A stretch of DNA of 64,000 nt, from NCBI GenBank assembly GCA_009809945.1, contig WTPW01000185.1, positions 495,900-559,899 on the forward strand, read 5' to 3'. Positions 45,700-57,899 of the stretch are shown piece by piece; the first letter of the stretch is position 1, and each line of letters opens with the position of its first letter. This DNA comes from Gigaspora margarita (lineage: Eukaryota; Glomeromycota; Glomeromycetes; Diversisporales; Gigasporaceae). The notes beneath the pieces are model-generated. The model had not been told where the DNA came from and did no database searches. It worked only from the letters and a program-made list of their open reading frames with translations. A program made the position numbers and the translations under genes.

Positions 45700-48000
45700 G
45701 GTTTTTTTCAATAAAGAAAAACTATCTAGATCTATAGTTAGAGTTTGCTGCTTATCAAAACTACTATTCATTTTATATTCTACCTTGCATGCACTTTCTG
45801 TATAATCTATATATAAACTTTTTCCTTTGCAATATCCAATATTTCAGTCCAACAATGCTTTTCTTCTTGTCTCTTTTTGCTATTTTCTTTTTCTCTAACA
45901 AGTCTTTCAGATCATTATTCTTCTTCTTTTTTTCCTTTCATTTTGTTTTCTTTTTCTCTTTCTTTTTAAATCCTTGTCTCTTCTGGCTTCAAGTAATTCC
46001 ACAGTCTTTCTCCTACTCATTGGTTAATGAGCAGTACTTTTTTTATACTTCTCTCTAAAAAAATTTAGACAATTATCAAAAAAATCCAAGCCTATGTTCT
46101 GGGCCTTGGTTTTTAAAAGTTTATTCTTTCTAGTACTAACCCTATATCATTTGCCAAAAGGCCTCTTGACTACTTGATATACTATTTCTTGTATTCTTCT
46201 TTATCCTAGAATATGAAGCCTTTTTCAAATTGCTCTAGATCTAGTACTAAATTACTTTTATGGCTTAATTCTTCACTTATACAATTAAGGATTTCTTTTT
46301 TTTTTTAGTTCAAGCATCTTTAACTTGTGAGCATATAGACAAATGCTCAAATAATTCCTCTTCTTTTTCACATTTTCTGTAGTGGACATCTTGGCAACCC
46401 TGGATTATGTATTTTTTGCCTTATTAGCATAGAAACAACTTATTAATACACTTTATTTAAAAGCTCTATGTACTATTTTTTTTCTATTATGGCCTTGGAG
46501 TTTACTATACCTTTTTATTAGAGTAAAAAAGGGCTTTCAATTTTTTTGGCTAACTCGCTTTTGATGGATCTTATTATGAGTTTCTTGGTTGAAAGTCTAT
46601 TTTGCTCTAGTGGCCATCATTAATAGCTGCTTTGCAAATTCTTTTGAAGAGCATTCTATCTCTATCTCTTTTCATACTATTTGGAATACCAAGTTCTCAG
46701 TTATTACTTATTTTACTATTGTTGGGTTACTTATATCTTTTCCTTTCTTTGCTATTCGATTTGCTCTTTCATTCCATTTGTCTTATGAGTAAGCTTTCAC
46801 TATTTCTAGTAATACTACTAATTCCTTCTTTTGTACTACTAGTTTTATTGCCTCTAATATTATAAAATTATTTCATCTATTCTCATGATCTAGATGCTCC
46901 AAGAACATTTTTGACTAGCATTATTGCTATACTACTGTCCAATCTAATAGTGACTCTACTCTTAGAAAGTGCTATTAGAAGAGCTTCTAAAATTGCCATT
47001 AAGTCTAGTTATGTGTGCAAAATCTAATTTTAATTCTTTTTTGGTATTTTTTACAACTTTTCCTTCTTTATCTATCTAACTACTCTATATCCTAATACCT
47101 TTTTATTATCTACTACTTTGCACAATCTGTTTGTATAAAATGACAAAGTATCCTTGTCCTAGTTTTCAACTAATGCTGTTTTCAGTTTCCTCTTTTTTCT
47201 TGGCCTTCTACTACCCTATCTATTAATTCATACATGGATCTCTAATTATTTCTCATTATTTCTCAAAGATCTAACTTGCTCTAAAGAAACTTTACTTCCT
47301 TTTCTCTTATCTATAAAGTAGTATACCATATGTTGCCAAAAATAAGCAAACTTTTTTTGGCAATTTTTAATACAAAAAGTCCAGAGCTAGCTTATTTTCA
47401 GGTTATTTACTATTTTAATTAATTTAAGGTACTATATTAATCAATTATAGTCACTTAAGTAAACTTATTCTAAAGATCAAAATATATATATCTTGAAATT
47501 TTCATGTATATCAAAAAATTTTTATTATTTGACTTTTAATTTTTATACTCAACAAATATATTTTTTTAAAAAAATTAAAATTTTCTATTGAATATAAAAA
47601 TTAAAAGTCAAATAATAAAAATTATCCAATTTATATGAAAATTTCAGAATATATGATTTTGATATTGTCAATAAATTTACTTAAGCACTTATAATCGATT
47701 TACATAGTAAAATTATAACTTTATTAAGTAGCGAATATAATTAATTGTGGAAAGCAGCTTATTTTTGAAACTAAAAATTTTGTTAAATATCTTTTGGTGT
47801 GACAAAAAGGGTAGCTTATTTTCAGGTTAAAGGCATTTTTACATTTTTGGATCAAAACAGGGGGTAGCTTATTTTAGGAGATAGCTTATTTTTGGCAATA
47901 TATGGTAGTTCTAGCTCTAGATTTATTTCTTCAATTGTGTATTTTATCCATATTAATACATCTATTAATTTTTTGTTCTTGTTCTTTTTACTTTATTACA
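45700..48000 (-). mobile_element. LINE 4 relic, RNase H and C-terminal tail
   Basis: On the minus strand, MAILEALLIALSKSRVTIRL followed by DSSIAIM (about 46910-47010) matches the second half of a LINE RNase H domain. GCQDVHYRKCEKEEELFEHL followed by SIC (about 46325-46420) resembles the zinc knuckle, with the first Cys probably changed to Tyr. A Lys/Glu-rich tail follows (45800-46060). Upstream remnants continue to about 48000 across a nested MITE. No reverse transcriptase motif was found, so it is 5'-truncated or decayed. Plus-strand frames here are shadows. Confidence 0.65.
47334..47905. mobile_element. Tc1/mariner-type MITE, 572 bp, in LINE 4
   Basis: Ends CCATATGTTGCCAAAAATAA and complement CCATATATTGCCAAAAATAA; TA on both sides (47332-47333, 47906-47907). 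Same family as 31590, 60867 and 61688. Inner palindromes of ATTATTTGACTTTTAATTTT. Confidence 0.85.
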
Positions 48001-48208
48001 CATCTTCTTTTGGACCTGAGGTGCAAATTAATAATTTTTATAATTTATTATTATTTAATAAAGGTTTAAAAAGTTGGATATTACCAATACACGAGACAAA
48101 AGATTTCTTCGAGAACTACTTTAGCAAAGAAGGCCCAGATAGGCATATTTCTTCTGAGGACTGGGACTATTGGTACGAACCCAAACTATAAATTAAATCA
48201 GAATGGTT

Positions 48209-48582
48209 TAAGGGTAGAGTGAATATAAATTAATTTTCATATGATTTATGGATACAAAAAAATTTTATATAGAAAGCAAAAATATGCTTCTAATAAAACT
48301 TTCAAGATTATAGCAGTATTTTTCAAAATTTTGTGGTATATAATTTGAAGTCTCCTATTTGTTATAGTAAAATTTTAAACCCTATATCATTTAAAAAAAT
48401 CTACCTTTGTATATTGGTAAAAAAAACTTAGGTGCTCCCAAATTTTTATAGGTCACACAAAAATTGCTAATTCTGATTGGTTGAATCATTGTTGTTTACA
48501 ACCCTGATTGGTCAATTATCTAATTTTATATGATTACAACGTGATTATTATTAAAAATGATCTACATTCACCCTACTCTTAA
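48209..48582. mobile_element. TIR element, 374 bp
   Basis: Ends TAAGGGTAGAGTGAATATAA and complement TAAGAGTAGGGTGAATGTAG. Relative of the 34740-35845 element (AGAGTAGAGGGTATATTGAT). Internal TGATTGGTTGAAT/TGATTGGTCAATT repeat. No secure TSD. Confidence 0.65.
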
Positions 48583-48769
48583 CAGTTTAGAAGCCCAATA
48601 AAGGACAAAGAATAGAAAAAAATGCTTGGGGATCTAAGTACAAATTCAGCCCCTAGTAGTCAGGCATTTCTTATTCTTTAATTAAAGTAGGTAGTTCCAA
48701 GGCCCAGAGCTCTTTAAAAGATTCAGGAATATTTGCCTAAAGACAAAATCAATTCTCTCTAAATAAAAA

Positions 48770-49430
48770 TTGGCAATAATTTATCCAATTTCAAAAAGCA
48801 GCAATTGGAACTTTGATCTAAATAATGTGCAACCAATTGCTCTTTTAGAATCTTTCCAGAAATGTGTTACAAAGATTCTAACAAATAGAATTTTCCAAAT
48901 TTGTTTTTACTACAATATGCTCCAAAAACCAAGCCTTCCAGGGAATTCTACGGAAATACCAATTCATATCCTAATTGTTGAAGATGCCAGAGAAAACAAC
49001 AAGAAACTTTGGATCTTGTTCCAAGACATGCAAAGAGCTTTTGATTCTGTACTACTAAATATGATAAAATAATTATTATGCAGAATTAAAATTCTGATAC
49101 ATGTTGCAGAGTTTATTTGTAATATGTTTTACCAAAGAAACACACAGGTTTTAACTAAAGCAGGCAAGACTGATGCATTTGTAATTTCTAGAGAGATAGA
49201 CCAAGTTGAAGCTATTTCACCACTATTATTGCAGATTTTTTACATTAACTACTTGAAAAAATCCAAAAATTCCAAGACATAGGTTATGAAATAAGCATCC
49301 ACATTCTAATTAATTTGCAAAATAACTTATTTAAAAGGATTGAATACTATTAATTAGTGCTTGCTTTTGCTAACAACACTACCTGGATTAGCAATAGCAA
49401 AGATCAAATGGAAATGATTATGGAATTGGC
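48770..49430 (+). pseudogene. LINE 2 reverse transcriptase, broken
   Basis: An open 100-codon stretch has IYPISKSSNWNFDLNNVQPI and ALLESFQKCVTKILTNR, the conserved fingers region of LINE polymerases, then PGNSTEIPIHI and LFQDMQRAFDSV with the first catalytic Asp. After a stop, TKAGKTDAF and REIDQVEAISPLLLQ follow in other frames (normally GIDQGEVISPLLW). At about 49365 LAFANNTTWISNS occupies the position of FADDTTW, so both catalytic Asp residues are Asn. The enzyme cannot be active. Confidence 0.8.
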
Positions 49431-49787
49431 AGTAGTTTTTACTCTCTAAACAGTATAGAAATTAACAACAAGAAGCCTAAACTCATAGTTCTCAATTCTA
49501 AGAAGAAAAAACAAGAAAACTTTCTATTTTTAAACAATACCAAAATTTTTGCTAAAAATAAGAACAATATCATGCTGTTTCTTGGTGTTTGGATTAACAC
49601 ACAGCTCAAGGAGATCCAGGTCCAAAATAAAGCCCATAGTATCATTGCAGCAACAATTCAGTTCTTGAAGCTTAAAAAAGCAACAATAAGTTAACTTACT
49701 TATATTAATAACACATGTATTATACCCAAACTGGCTTATCTCCTTCAAACAACAAGGCTATTAAGACAAAATATAGATAAGGCTATA

Positions 49788-50122
49788 TAAACTTAATTTT
49801 TTGGTTCTCATAACCCGGGCAGGTCATATTTTAAAAATTTTTGGAAAAATTTTTTTATATGTTTTAATAGCAGGGTGGGATTTTATAAAAATTTTTTAAA
49901 AAATTTTATAAAATTTAAAATTTTTTATATATAAAATTTTTTAAATAAAGTTCAGGTGAGCAGGTTATTACTTTATTTAATACTATAATACCGGGTCATT
50001 ATTTTTTAAAATTAAAATTTAAATTTTATAATTTAAAAAATTTTAAAAATTTTTAAATAAAAGTCCGGCCTGTCGGGTCTTCTTTTTTTTTTATATTATG
50101 AGAACCAAAAAATTAATTTTAT
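49788..50122. mobile_element. TIR element with GC-rich palindromes, in LINE 2
   Basis: Ends share AATTTTTTGGTTCTCATAA in inverted orientation. The coding remnant DKAI before it resumes after it as IWPKIQKLLIQLIKQK, so it is an insertion. The interior alternates AT-rich stretches with ACCCGGGCAGGTC, GTGAGCAGGTT and GTCCGGCCTGTCGGG. The exact ends are uncertain by several bases. Confidence 0.65.
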
Positions 50123-51299
50123 ATGGCCTAAAATACAAAAACTATTAATTCAACTAATTAAACAAAAAGCAGAACTTCAAGCATTGACACCAAACTATAT
50201 AATCAAATATAAAAACCTTATTAATGCAAAAGGGTTATAGAAAGAAATTGTAGTGAAGCAGACTTTTGGACTTTAGTCAAGACTTAATACAAGTCGTGCT
50301 GAAGAGGCTATGACAAGAATTAAATACTATCAGGCCTACTTGTAACAAGATCACCAAGTGCAAGCTGGAAAACTCTAGATCAACAGCTCCTCAAACCTTT
50401 ATAAAAATGGAATCTTACAGGAAAGTGCCTTCTTAATACACAAAACCTAAATCTAAATTTTGTTCTGGATGAACAGATATGGAGATTCCAAGGAAGCATC
50501 TGTATAAGCAAATTTCTGGGTGCAAATTTGAACTTTACAACTACAAAAGCTCTTAAAAAATACAAACTTTTCTTTTCAGATCAGCTAATAACCCCAGAAC
50601 AAAATTTGATGTTAAATTGGTGTCAGTTCAAACTACTAAAAGCAAAGTCAAACTTTTGGAAAAAGAGATTTTGGTTAATAATATGTTACGGCATGTCAAA
50701 CATTCATATAATATAGGTCCTTTAGAGCTCAATTTTCCTAAGCTAAAGTTAGCCAAGGTCTCTGATAATAAAAAACAAAAAGAATGGGTAATAGTGCTTT
50801 CTAATGACAACCAAGTGCTCTATAGGAAAACAATAAAGACAACTAGAAAAAGCTCTTAATCGAATACTAGAATGGCACACCTGATAAGGATACAATGGAA
50901 TGCAAAGGTTGCAATAACTCCAAAAGTAAAGAGTATAGCTATAGCTCCAAATGTAGGCACACTTCCCAAACTACAAATAGAAAATAATAAAAGATGATTA
51001 GAACTAGCTCAGGAAAGCCTTTTAGATTCAGAAAAAAATGCCAAAAGCTTAAAGCTATCTCAGAAAGTTCATGCAACTCATCAATTCAAATTGATTCTGT
51101 TGAAATAACCTTGTTGCTGCAACAACTACTAGGATTTCAGACAATGCAACAAATTTGCAAAGCTTTTGAGAAAAATTCAAAATCATCTGACTATACCTTA
51201 ATTTACGATATAGATAGTTCTCTACTTGAACAACCAACCCATGATCTATACAGTACTAAAAAATGTATAGGTCTTAGCTAGATTCAAATTAGCCATGAC

Positions 51300-52060
51300 A
51301 TGAAGACTGTTTTTAATGAGGGGTGGGCTAAAACACAAATTGGTCTTCATCTACAAGACCGGAGCTAGCAGCTATTTGGTTGGCCCTCCTGACAACTCCA
51401 TGTAAAAGAACAGAAAATTATTTACTGATAGTGCTTTAGCAATTTCAGTTATAGAAAAAGGATTAAAGTGGTACACGAATAGATAGTGTTTAAAACAAGA
51501 AAATATAGGATTAGTATCTAGAATAGTTAATTTAGTTAGAATTAAAAATATTAGATTAGAACTAATTAAAGTTAAAAGTCATAGTAGTAATAAATGGAAT
51601 GACAAAGTGGATGTACTAGCAAAAAAAGGTGCTAAAGAACTACTACAGAAATAATAAACCTTACTTCAATTTCCAGATTAGCCTCAACTCTATTTGGAAA
51701 AAACTACCTGGTGAAAAGTTCACCAAGAAATCTAACCAAAACAATGCTAGATTTTAAAATTGGTTTTAAGTGGCAGTACTCAAAAGAAATCCTAAAATTG
51801 AGCCAGATGAAAATACTTCAGAATACAGCTGGGATCTTGTATAGAAAAAAGCAAAAAAGCTAACAACTATTCACTATAAATCAACAGAACACAGCAAAAA
51901 ATTTTGTACCTGGATTAAGTGTCTATATAATAAGCTTACCATTCTTGAAGACATATTCAGATAAAAACTGAATTTATATAATTTATCTAACTGTGATTTA
52001 TGTAAAAAACAAGTGGTCAAAACCCAGAATCACCTAACAACATATCAATTCTTAGAAGAA
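51300..52060 (+). pseudogene. LINE 2 RNase H and zinc knuckle, broken
   Basis: RNase H is shown by FTDSALAISVIEKGLKWYTN (about 51420-51480) and LIKVKSHSSNKWNDKVDVLA (about 51570-51630) with the late His and Asp. A knuckle CDLCKKQVVKTQNHLTTY follows at about 51990, where the final Cys appears to be Tyr. Stops separate the pieces. The domain removes RNA from the RNA-DNA hybrid during integration. Confidence 0.75.
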
Positions 52061-52919
52061 AACTAGAAAAAGATCACAGTAGCAGCAATCTCTACTGTAT
52101 GGTCTAGTTTTGCACTAAAAGAAAAGCTCAGGTTCTCGGAGACACAGCTTTGATCAATTTATCTAGGGTCAACAAGAAGTGAAAAATTGAATACAAGAAT
52201 TAATATAAGCATGGGTCTAATCTGAAATGAAAGCTGAAACAAGCTTAAAGAAAACTTTTTTTAGCATTAAGGACAAATACAATATTAGAGGATATATCGA
52301 GTATTCTGTGGAATCTGTTCTATGAAGAAATATAGAAAAAAAGGTATCAATATGTAATTGAGTGGGAAAAAGTGAATAATATTCAGAGAAAATAGAAGAA
52401 AGCGAAATTGACAAAAAAAAAGCCCAAAGACAAAATATGCGAAGTCCAAGCTAAAGTCAAAAATCTAGAAACAAAGAATCTACTTGATAATAGTACAAAT
52501 GAAAAGCTGAAAAGTAATAGAAGGAAAACAGGATAGTTGTTAGTAGTAGAAATTTATATTACAAAAAAATCAAACCTTTTTATATATACTTTTAGGGCAT
52601 CTGATGTAGCCCCAGTCTAAACCGGTGCAGCAGGTTGCACTTGTTTTTAATTAGCAAGAAGGAGTAATGTCAGACTTGTAAAATAGTAGTATCTATTTTT
52701 GTATCGCAAAAATATCAAATCTATAAAATAAAGTACTGGCAAGACTGCCTAAAATGAAAAAAAATATTACCAATAATAGAATCAATTATAATTATATTAT
52801 TATAACAAATAATCAACTCTTTCTGACAATCACCTGGACTAAATTTTCAACAGAAGAAAAACAAATTGTTTTTTGTTGGAGCGTTGCCAGATATTTAAAG
52901 TATTGTAGAATAATATAAG

Positions 52920-53300
52920 TATTTAGTTTTTAGAAAGGTTAACTGCTGCCTTGGGGACTCCTTTCTTATATTTAGCTTGCAAGCCAGAAGCATTAGTTGT
53001 GCAAAATAACAGGCAGTTGGTGCTCTTGGTACAAGAAATTCTGGTAAAGATTATAGGTTCTTTTGTCAATGAAGAATCTTGTAGTAAAACAATGGGGAAC
53101 AACAAAAAATAAGTTTTATCTTCCCATACTCTCCTTTAAATTTGCTTCAAGTGATGTCCTGTGCCCATTTGGATTTTTTAAAATTTTTGCCAAAAAGTAG
53201 ACAATCTAGCTTATTCCTTCCAAAAGATCAGCAGTGTTTACTTCTTCCAAATTGGGAATATGTCCCCAGGCTGAAACCAGTACTGTCACAAATGAGTTTG
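52920..53300 (-). pseudogene. Unrecognised coding remnant
   Basis: On the minus strand, NLEEVNTADLLEGIS, then after a stop IVYFLAKILKNPNGHRTSLE and ANLKESMGR (about 53110-53250) look like decayed protein. A 60-codon frame downstream (52923-53105) is less convincing. No family was recognised. Confidence 0.25.
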
Positions 53301-53880
53301 GTGACAAATAAACAATGAATGATAGGGCTCAGAATTGGGAGGGCATGTGAAGAAATTTCTTACCTTTTTAGACATAGTTACTTTTATATACATATAATAC
53401 TTTGATAGGTTTTACTTATGCAGTATTATATAATTTTTATCATCGTAGTGTTTTAGACATAGTAACACCTTTGTTTTCTATTTTTTTATTTCTTTACCTT
53501 TGGTTTTCTTTTTTAGAATTCATTTTTTGGGTTTGTTTGTTGGGTTTTGTATAGTAGTTCATCCTCTTTAAGATCTTCTTTTCTTTTTCTTTATCTTTAT
53601 GAGAAGCTCAGGGATAAAGTTTTTTTAAAGGAATGGATTATGAAGAAGGAAACTGAGCACCTCATTGTAGCCTCAGGAAAGCTTAAAGTCAATAACTTAT
53701 GCAGACCCCTAGTAGACAAACATTAGTGCAGTAAACATACTTGGGCACTTTTGAAGTTAGCTGAGTCATTAGCATAGCCAAAGTATTTAGTTTAAAGTAT
53801 ATTAAATTAGTTTTTAGTATATTTTATTAAATTAATAAAGCTAGTGCTAGGTTACTAAAAGAAAAATATATATATATTAT
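53301..53880. other. No gene recognised
   Basis: AT-rich with T-rich tracts; no terminal repeats or domains were assigned. Confidence 0.4.
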
Positions 53881-53889
53881 TATAACAAA

Positions 53890-54250
53890 TATACAAAAAG
53901 AGTATTTAGTTGGTTTAAAAAATTACTTATTATATATTCTTATATAGATAAATTTTTAGCAAATGAAATATAAAATATTATTAAAAAACTTAGTTAAGTT
54001 GGCAGCTATTATTACAGATGCAGCTTCAAATTGTAATTTATTATATCAAAAAATGCAAGAAATATTTTATATATTTAGAATATTCAATGCACAGTTCATG
54101 CAGTAAATCTTATTGCTGCTAATTTGGTTAAGTTAGACAAATTAAAAAACTAATTGCCAATTATAGAAAATTATTATTTTTTAATTTTTTTTAATTCAAA
54201 TTATTTATTGTATATTAAAAAATTTACTACTGTAAATTTTAGTGCAAAGT
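53890..54250 (+). pseudogene. hAT transposase relic
   Basis: Segments in order are KNLVKLAAIITDAASNCNLL and YQKMQEIFYIF (about 53985-54080), then, one frame over, QCTVHAVNLIAANLVKLDKL (about 54080-54145) and LPIIENYYFLIFFNSNYLLY. TDAASN followed by C-x2-H-x-x-NL is the pattern of the hAT catalytic core around the second Asp and the CxxH motif. Only this core section is left, with a frameshift and stops. A relative could be the source of activity for the 8-bp-TSD MITEs in this window, which is inference. Confidence 0.7.
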
Positions 54251-54318
54251 ACCCAGGTATTTATATTCATATAACAACAAACCTAATTTATACCCTGAAT
54301 ATATTGTATAGCAGAGAG

Positions 54319-54600
54319 CAGTATTGTACATTTTGGCTGTTGATAGCCTTTTTTGGCTTGTTCATATCCAAAATTGTCCAAATGTCCAAGATTGTCCAAA
54401 GCTTGTTCAGGCTTTAATAATTAATAAATCTATCTAAAAAATATATAACTATATATTTTTTTAGATGCTTAACACTTTCTAGTTAAAATTAAAATAAGGT
54501 TATCATAATAAAATTTTAAGTAATTTTACTTTCTTTAATTGTTCAAAATTGTTTAAAATAGTTCAAATTATTGTCCAAAGCTGTCCCGTAACAATACTAG
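54319..54600. mobile_element. hAT-like MITE, inverted relative of 3632-3910
   Basis: CAGTATTGTACATTTTGGCT to TAACAATACTAG, with the same internal blocks as 3632-3910 in reverse order. No clean TSD. It follows the hAT transposase relic by about 70 bp. Confidence 0.65.
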
Positions 54601-55246
54601 CAAAGATTATATTACATGAGAATATCTTGTAAAGAGCATATATTAGCCCATAAGTAAAAAAATTATAATTAGTAAATTGGCCTTTGATTTATACCCAGGT
54701 CTTTTACAAAACACTACAATAAATAGTCTTGAATATACTCAGTACAAATTATGGGGTACCTTGCACTGAAATTTATAGTAATATAAAAATTAAAGGTAGT
54801 AGGCAAGCTAAATACCTAAATACAAACTCAATAGTGATTTTTATAATTACTACTAATTCAATACTTTATACATGGTTTGTATTTAATTTGGTAAGTATAA
54901 ATTATAATATTAATTTTTTTTTTTGGAATTTGATGATTATATCACACTTTAATGCTTTATTAATGATAACTTTATAAAAAAATTTTACATCCACCATTAT
55001 AGTAATTTGATTAAAAAGTAGCTTACTAGATTACTATAAAGTATCTAACTACTTGAGCACCTATGTGTGACCTGCCAAAGGTAATTCAGCCTCACCAGTT
55101 TGATTTGGTCTACTTCAGAACAATTTGCCTGGATCACTGACCTTGCTTATCAGTCTGTTATAATGCTTTCTTTCTCTACCTTCTTCTTCTAGCCTCCTAG
55201 ATAAAAGAACTACTGACTAAAATAAAATGACAAGTAAAAAGAGTAA
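54601..55246. other. No gene; left flank of repeat copy D
   Basis: Contains no recognisable domain. The part after about 55070 is interrupted by LINE 3; the sequence resumes at 59821. Confidence 0.4.
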
Positions 55247-55959
55247 AAAAATAGGGGATACTTTTTTTTTAAAAAAAAATACCAAAGTTGAAACTTTATT
55301 TAAGTAAAATAATAAATTTATATTTAAAGATTTCAGAACTATATTTGTATAACTGTAAAAAGCATCCAATGTGTCATTATATCTCCTATTGTCTATAAAT
55401 GCTATAATTAATTGTTTCAAATTAATTAACTAGCTAGAATAGGTTAGAGAAAACCTTAAATATATGCGATTGGCATTAGTGTATACAGTTTGTTAGAGAG
55501 CAACCTTGTAGAAACCATTTTTTATAAAAGGCGAGTAATCTATATGAGATATGTTTGATAATGATATGCTTATTGTATAAAATGTATTTGGTAAAAAGTA
55601 TTTTCTTTTTTTCATTTTTGAGGTAATATTGCGAGCATGTTCCCATTGGTGTTGAGATATATTTCATGAAGACCAAATAGTATTTGAAACCAATCTAAAA
55701 GATTATTTAATAAAGTAGTAAGAAATAATTTAGTTTGTTTAGCAGTAAGTAGTTTAATATTTTTAAAAACATTAGAGGAAAAGATTTCAATAATATAGTA
55801 AAAAAAGAGTTAAATTGTGGATTAGGTGAATTGAGTATAGAGTGAAGAAGAATATTGAGAATTGTAGTTGGTGATATAGGGATGATTTTGAAAGAGATAA
55901 GTGTATTAGTAATTATATTAGTTATAGATTGTTGAATATTATTGTTATTGTTTGAACAG

Positions 55960-56740
55960 AGAAGTATGTGTAGAGTGTCTTCATTATTTGAACAGCAAGA
56001 ACATTTTGATGTTGGATATGGTAAGAATAGCGGATATGAAAGTTTTCTATAGTTGGAAGATTATTTGTTAGTATTTTGATTCTAAAAGAATATGTAGAGT
56101 GATTGTGTTCAAGTGTGTTTAGAATATCATAACATAGTGTTCAATGGGTTCAGCTATATTTTTAAATATTTTAAAAGTAGACCAGGAGTATAGTTCTTGA
56201 TAGTATATATATTTTTGATAAAGGTTCATATTTTGAAAGGAATAAGACAATTGTTCCATAAAAAAATAAAATATATTGGTAGATTTAGAAAATTAAGGGT
56301 AATTTTAAGTATTGGGTTGTTAGTTCCATTTTTTGCAAGTAAATCTGCTTGGTTATGGATAGGATTAAGATGTGATTTGATTTTGTGTAGTAAATTAAAT
56401 GTTTTTAATAGATTTGATTTGATTAATAATAGATATAATATCCTAGTTTTTGATTTGTGTAGGTTTTGAAAAATGTATTTGTTTTAGGTTTCTGATTGCA
56501 GGATTGTTGTCTAAATGAAGATTTATATAAGTATTATTGGGAGTTGCAAGAAGAAGAGAAATAATTGCTTCAAGTTNAGTTNGTGTTNTATCAGAATATG
56601 AAGTAGTAGCTNNATTGAATTTAATANAAGTATTATTTTCNCAAATCCAACCAATACCAGATTTAATATTTGATGATTGTAGATTTTGTATTGAAGCATC
56701 AGTATAGAAATGAAGTTCTTGTGAAGTAAGATTTTGAATA
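55960..56740 (-). pseudogene. LINE 3 RNase H and zinc knuckle, broken
   Basis: HFYTDASIQNLQSSNIKSGI then GWI (about 56660-56720), LEAIISLLLATPNNTY (about 56530-56580) and LDNNPAI give the RNase H Asp-Glu-Asp order without a stop, apart from ambiguous bases (N at 56577-56641). Downstream CSCCSNNEDTLHILLCS (about 55965-56015) keeps C-x2-C-x8-H-x4-C. This module is better preserved than that of LINE 1, in which Trp has become a stop. Confidence 0.75.
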
Positions 56741-57899
56741 AGTGATAGAAGGTTAATAAGTTGATGTTAATAAGTAGTATTATTGGTTAAATAATATATT
56801 AGTTGTGTAGGAATATAAATTTGTAGTATAGATTGAGAAAAAATTGTAGTATTAGTAAAATTAAAAATATGATTTAGAGCAAGAATTCTTTGTAATCTAT
56901 TGGAATATATGTTTGATTTTTAGATTTGTTAATTTGATTATAGAAAAGATTAAATGAGGAAAGGTATTTGAAAAATGAAAGGATATTGGGTAGTAGTTGT
57001 ATAAAACCTGAATCTAAAGGATTTATATTATATGTTGTAGTTTTTGATAAAGAAATTTGATGTGATAAGAAGAGATTATTGTTAGAGGTATAGTGTATTT
57101 GTATAAGTGAAAAAGGATTAGAAGTTATTAGAAGAGAAAGAAGATATATTGTATTAATAAAAAAGTTAATTCAGGGTAGACAAAAATGAGACCAGGTAGT
57201 TATAATTGTATTATCTTGTATAAAATTGAGAATATTAGAGAACCATAAAGGTTGATGACCTTTAGTAGATTTTTATTAGTATGTAGATAAATATTATTTC
57301 ATGGAAGAATATATTTATTGTTTGCTGTTTTAATTTGTTCAATAAATAGTAACTAGTTATTTCTTATACTATTAATTATAGAGGTTTATAGATTTGATAG
57401 AAGTATATTATAGATTAGATATATATTAGAAAAAAAATCTGGATGATAAGAATTAAGTGAAAAATTTGAGATTGTAATATTATTTTTGGCTAATTGTATA
57501 AGTTGAAAAATAAATATAAAGTTTTTTGGTATTATGACTATAAGTAATAAGTAAATTTTGGGATAAGTTGGGGGACCATACTTTGGTTAGGCATGATTTA
57601 ATACAGATAATACCAATATTTTTAAGAATTGGACTAGAGTTAAAAATATGTTCAATATTAGCAGAACTTGATTTTTGAATTAGATGTTAAGGGTTGGTAA
57701 ATTAAACATTATAGGATTAGTAAGAACTATGTTAGTGTTTTTGGCAAGAAAAAGCATTTTTTTTGGTTTGAATAGTGAAGAGATGAGATAATTTGGTTTG
57801 GAGATTATTGTGGATAATGCATACTTGTAAAAGATATTCAATAGAGGGTTGAAGTATAAGATTGAAAAGTGATGAAATTTGTAAAAGTGTAAGTTTTTT

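Larger units (their letters stand above)
48590..52775 (+). mobile_element. LINE 2: inactivated non-LTR retrotransposon
   Basis: Reverse transcriptase (48770-49430), connection region, RNase H (about 51420-51655), zinc knuckle and basic tail (to about 52540) are present in order with many stops. The 3' region has AATAAAG at about 52725 before an A-rich run. The sequence is from a different LINE family than LINE 1 and LINE 3. A TIR element interrupts it at 49788-50122. No endonuclease was seen, so the 5' end is probably truncated. Confidence 0.8.

Noticed and set aside
45789-47300. Several plus-strand open frames rich in Phe, Leu and Ser
   Set aside because: They are the complement of the Lys/Glu-rich and RNase H remnants of a minus-strand LINE.
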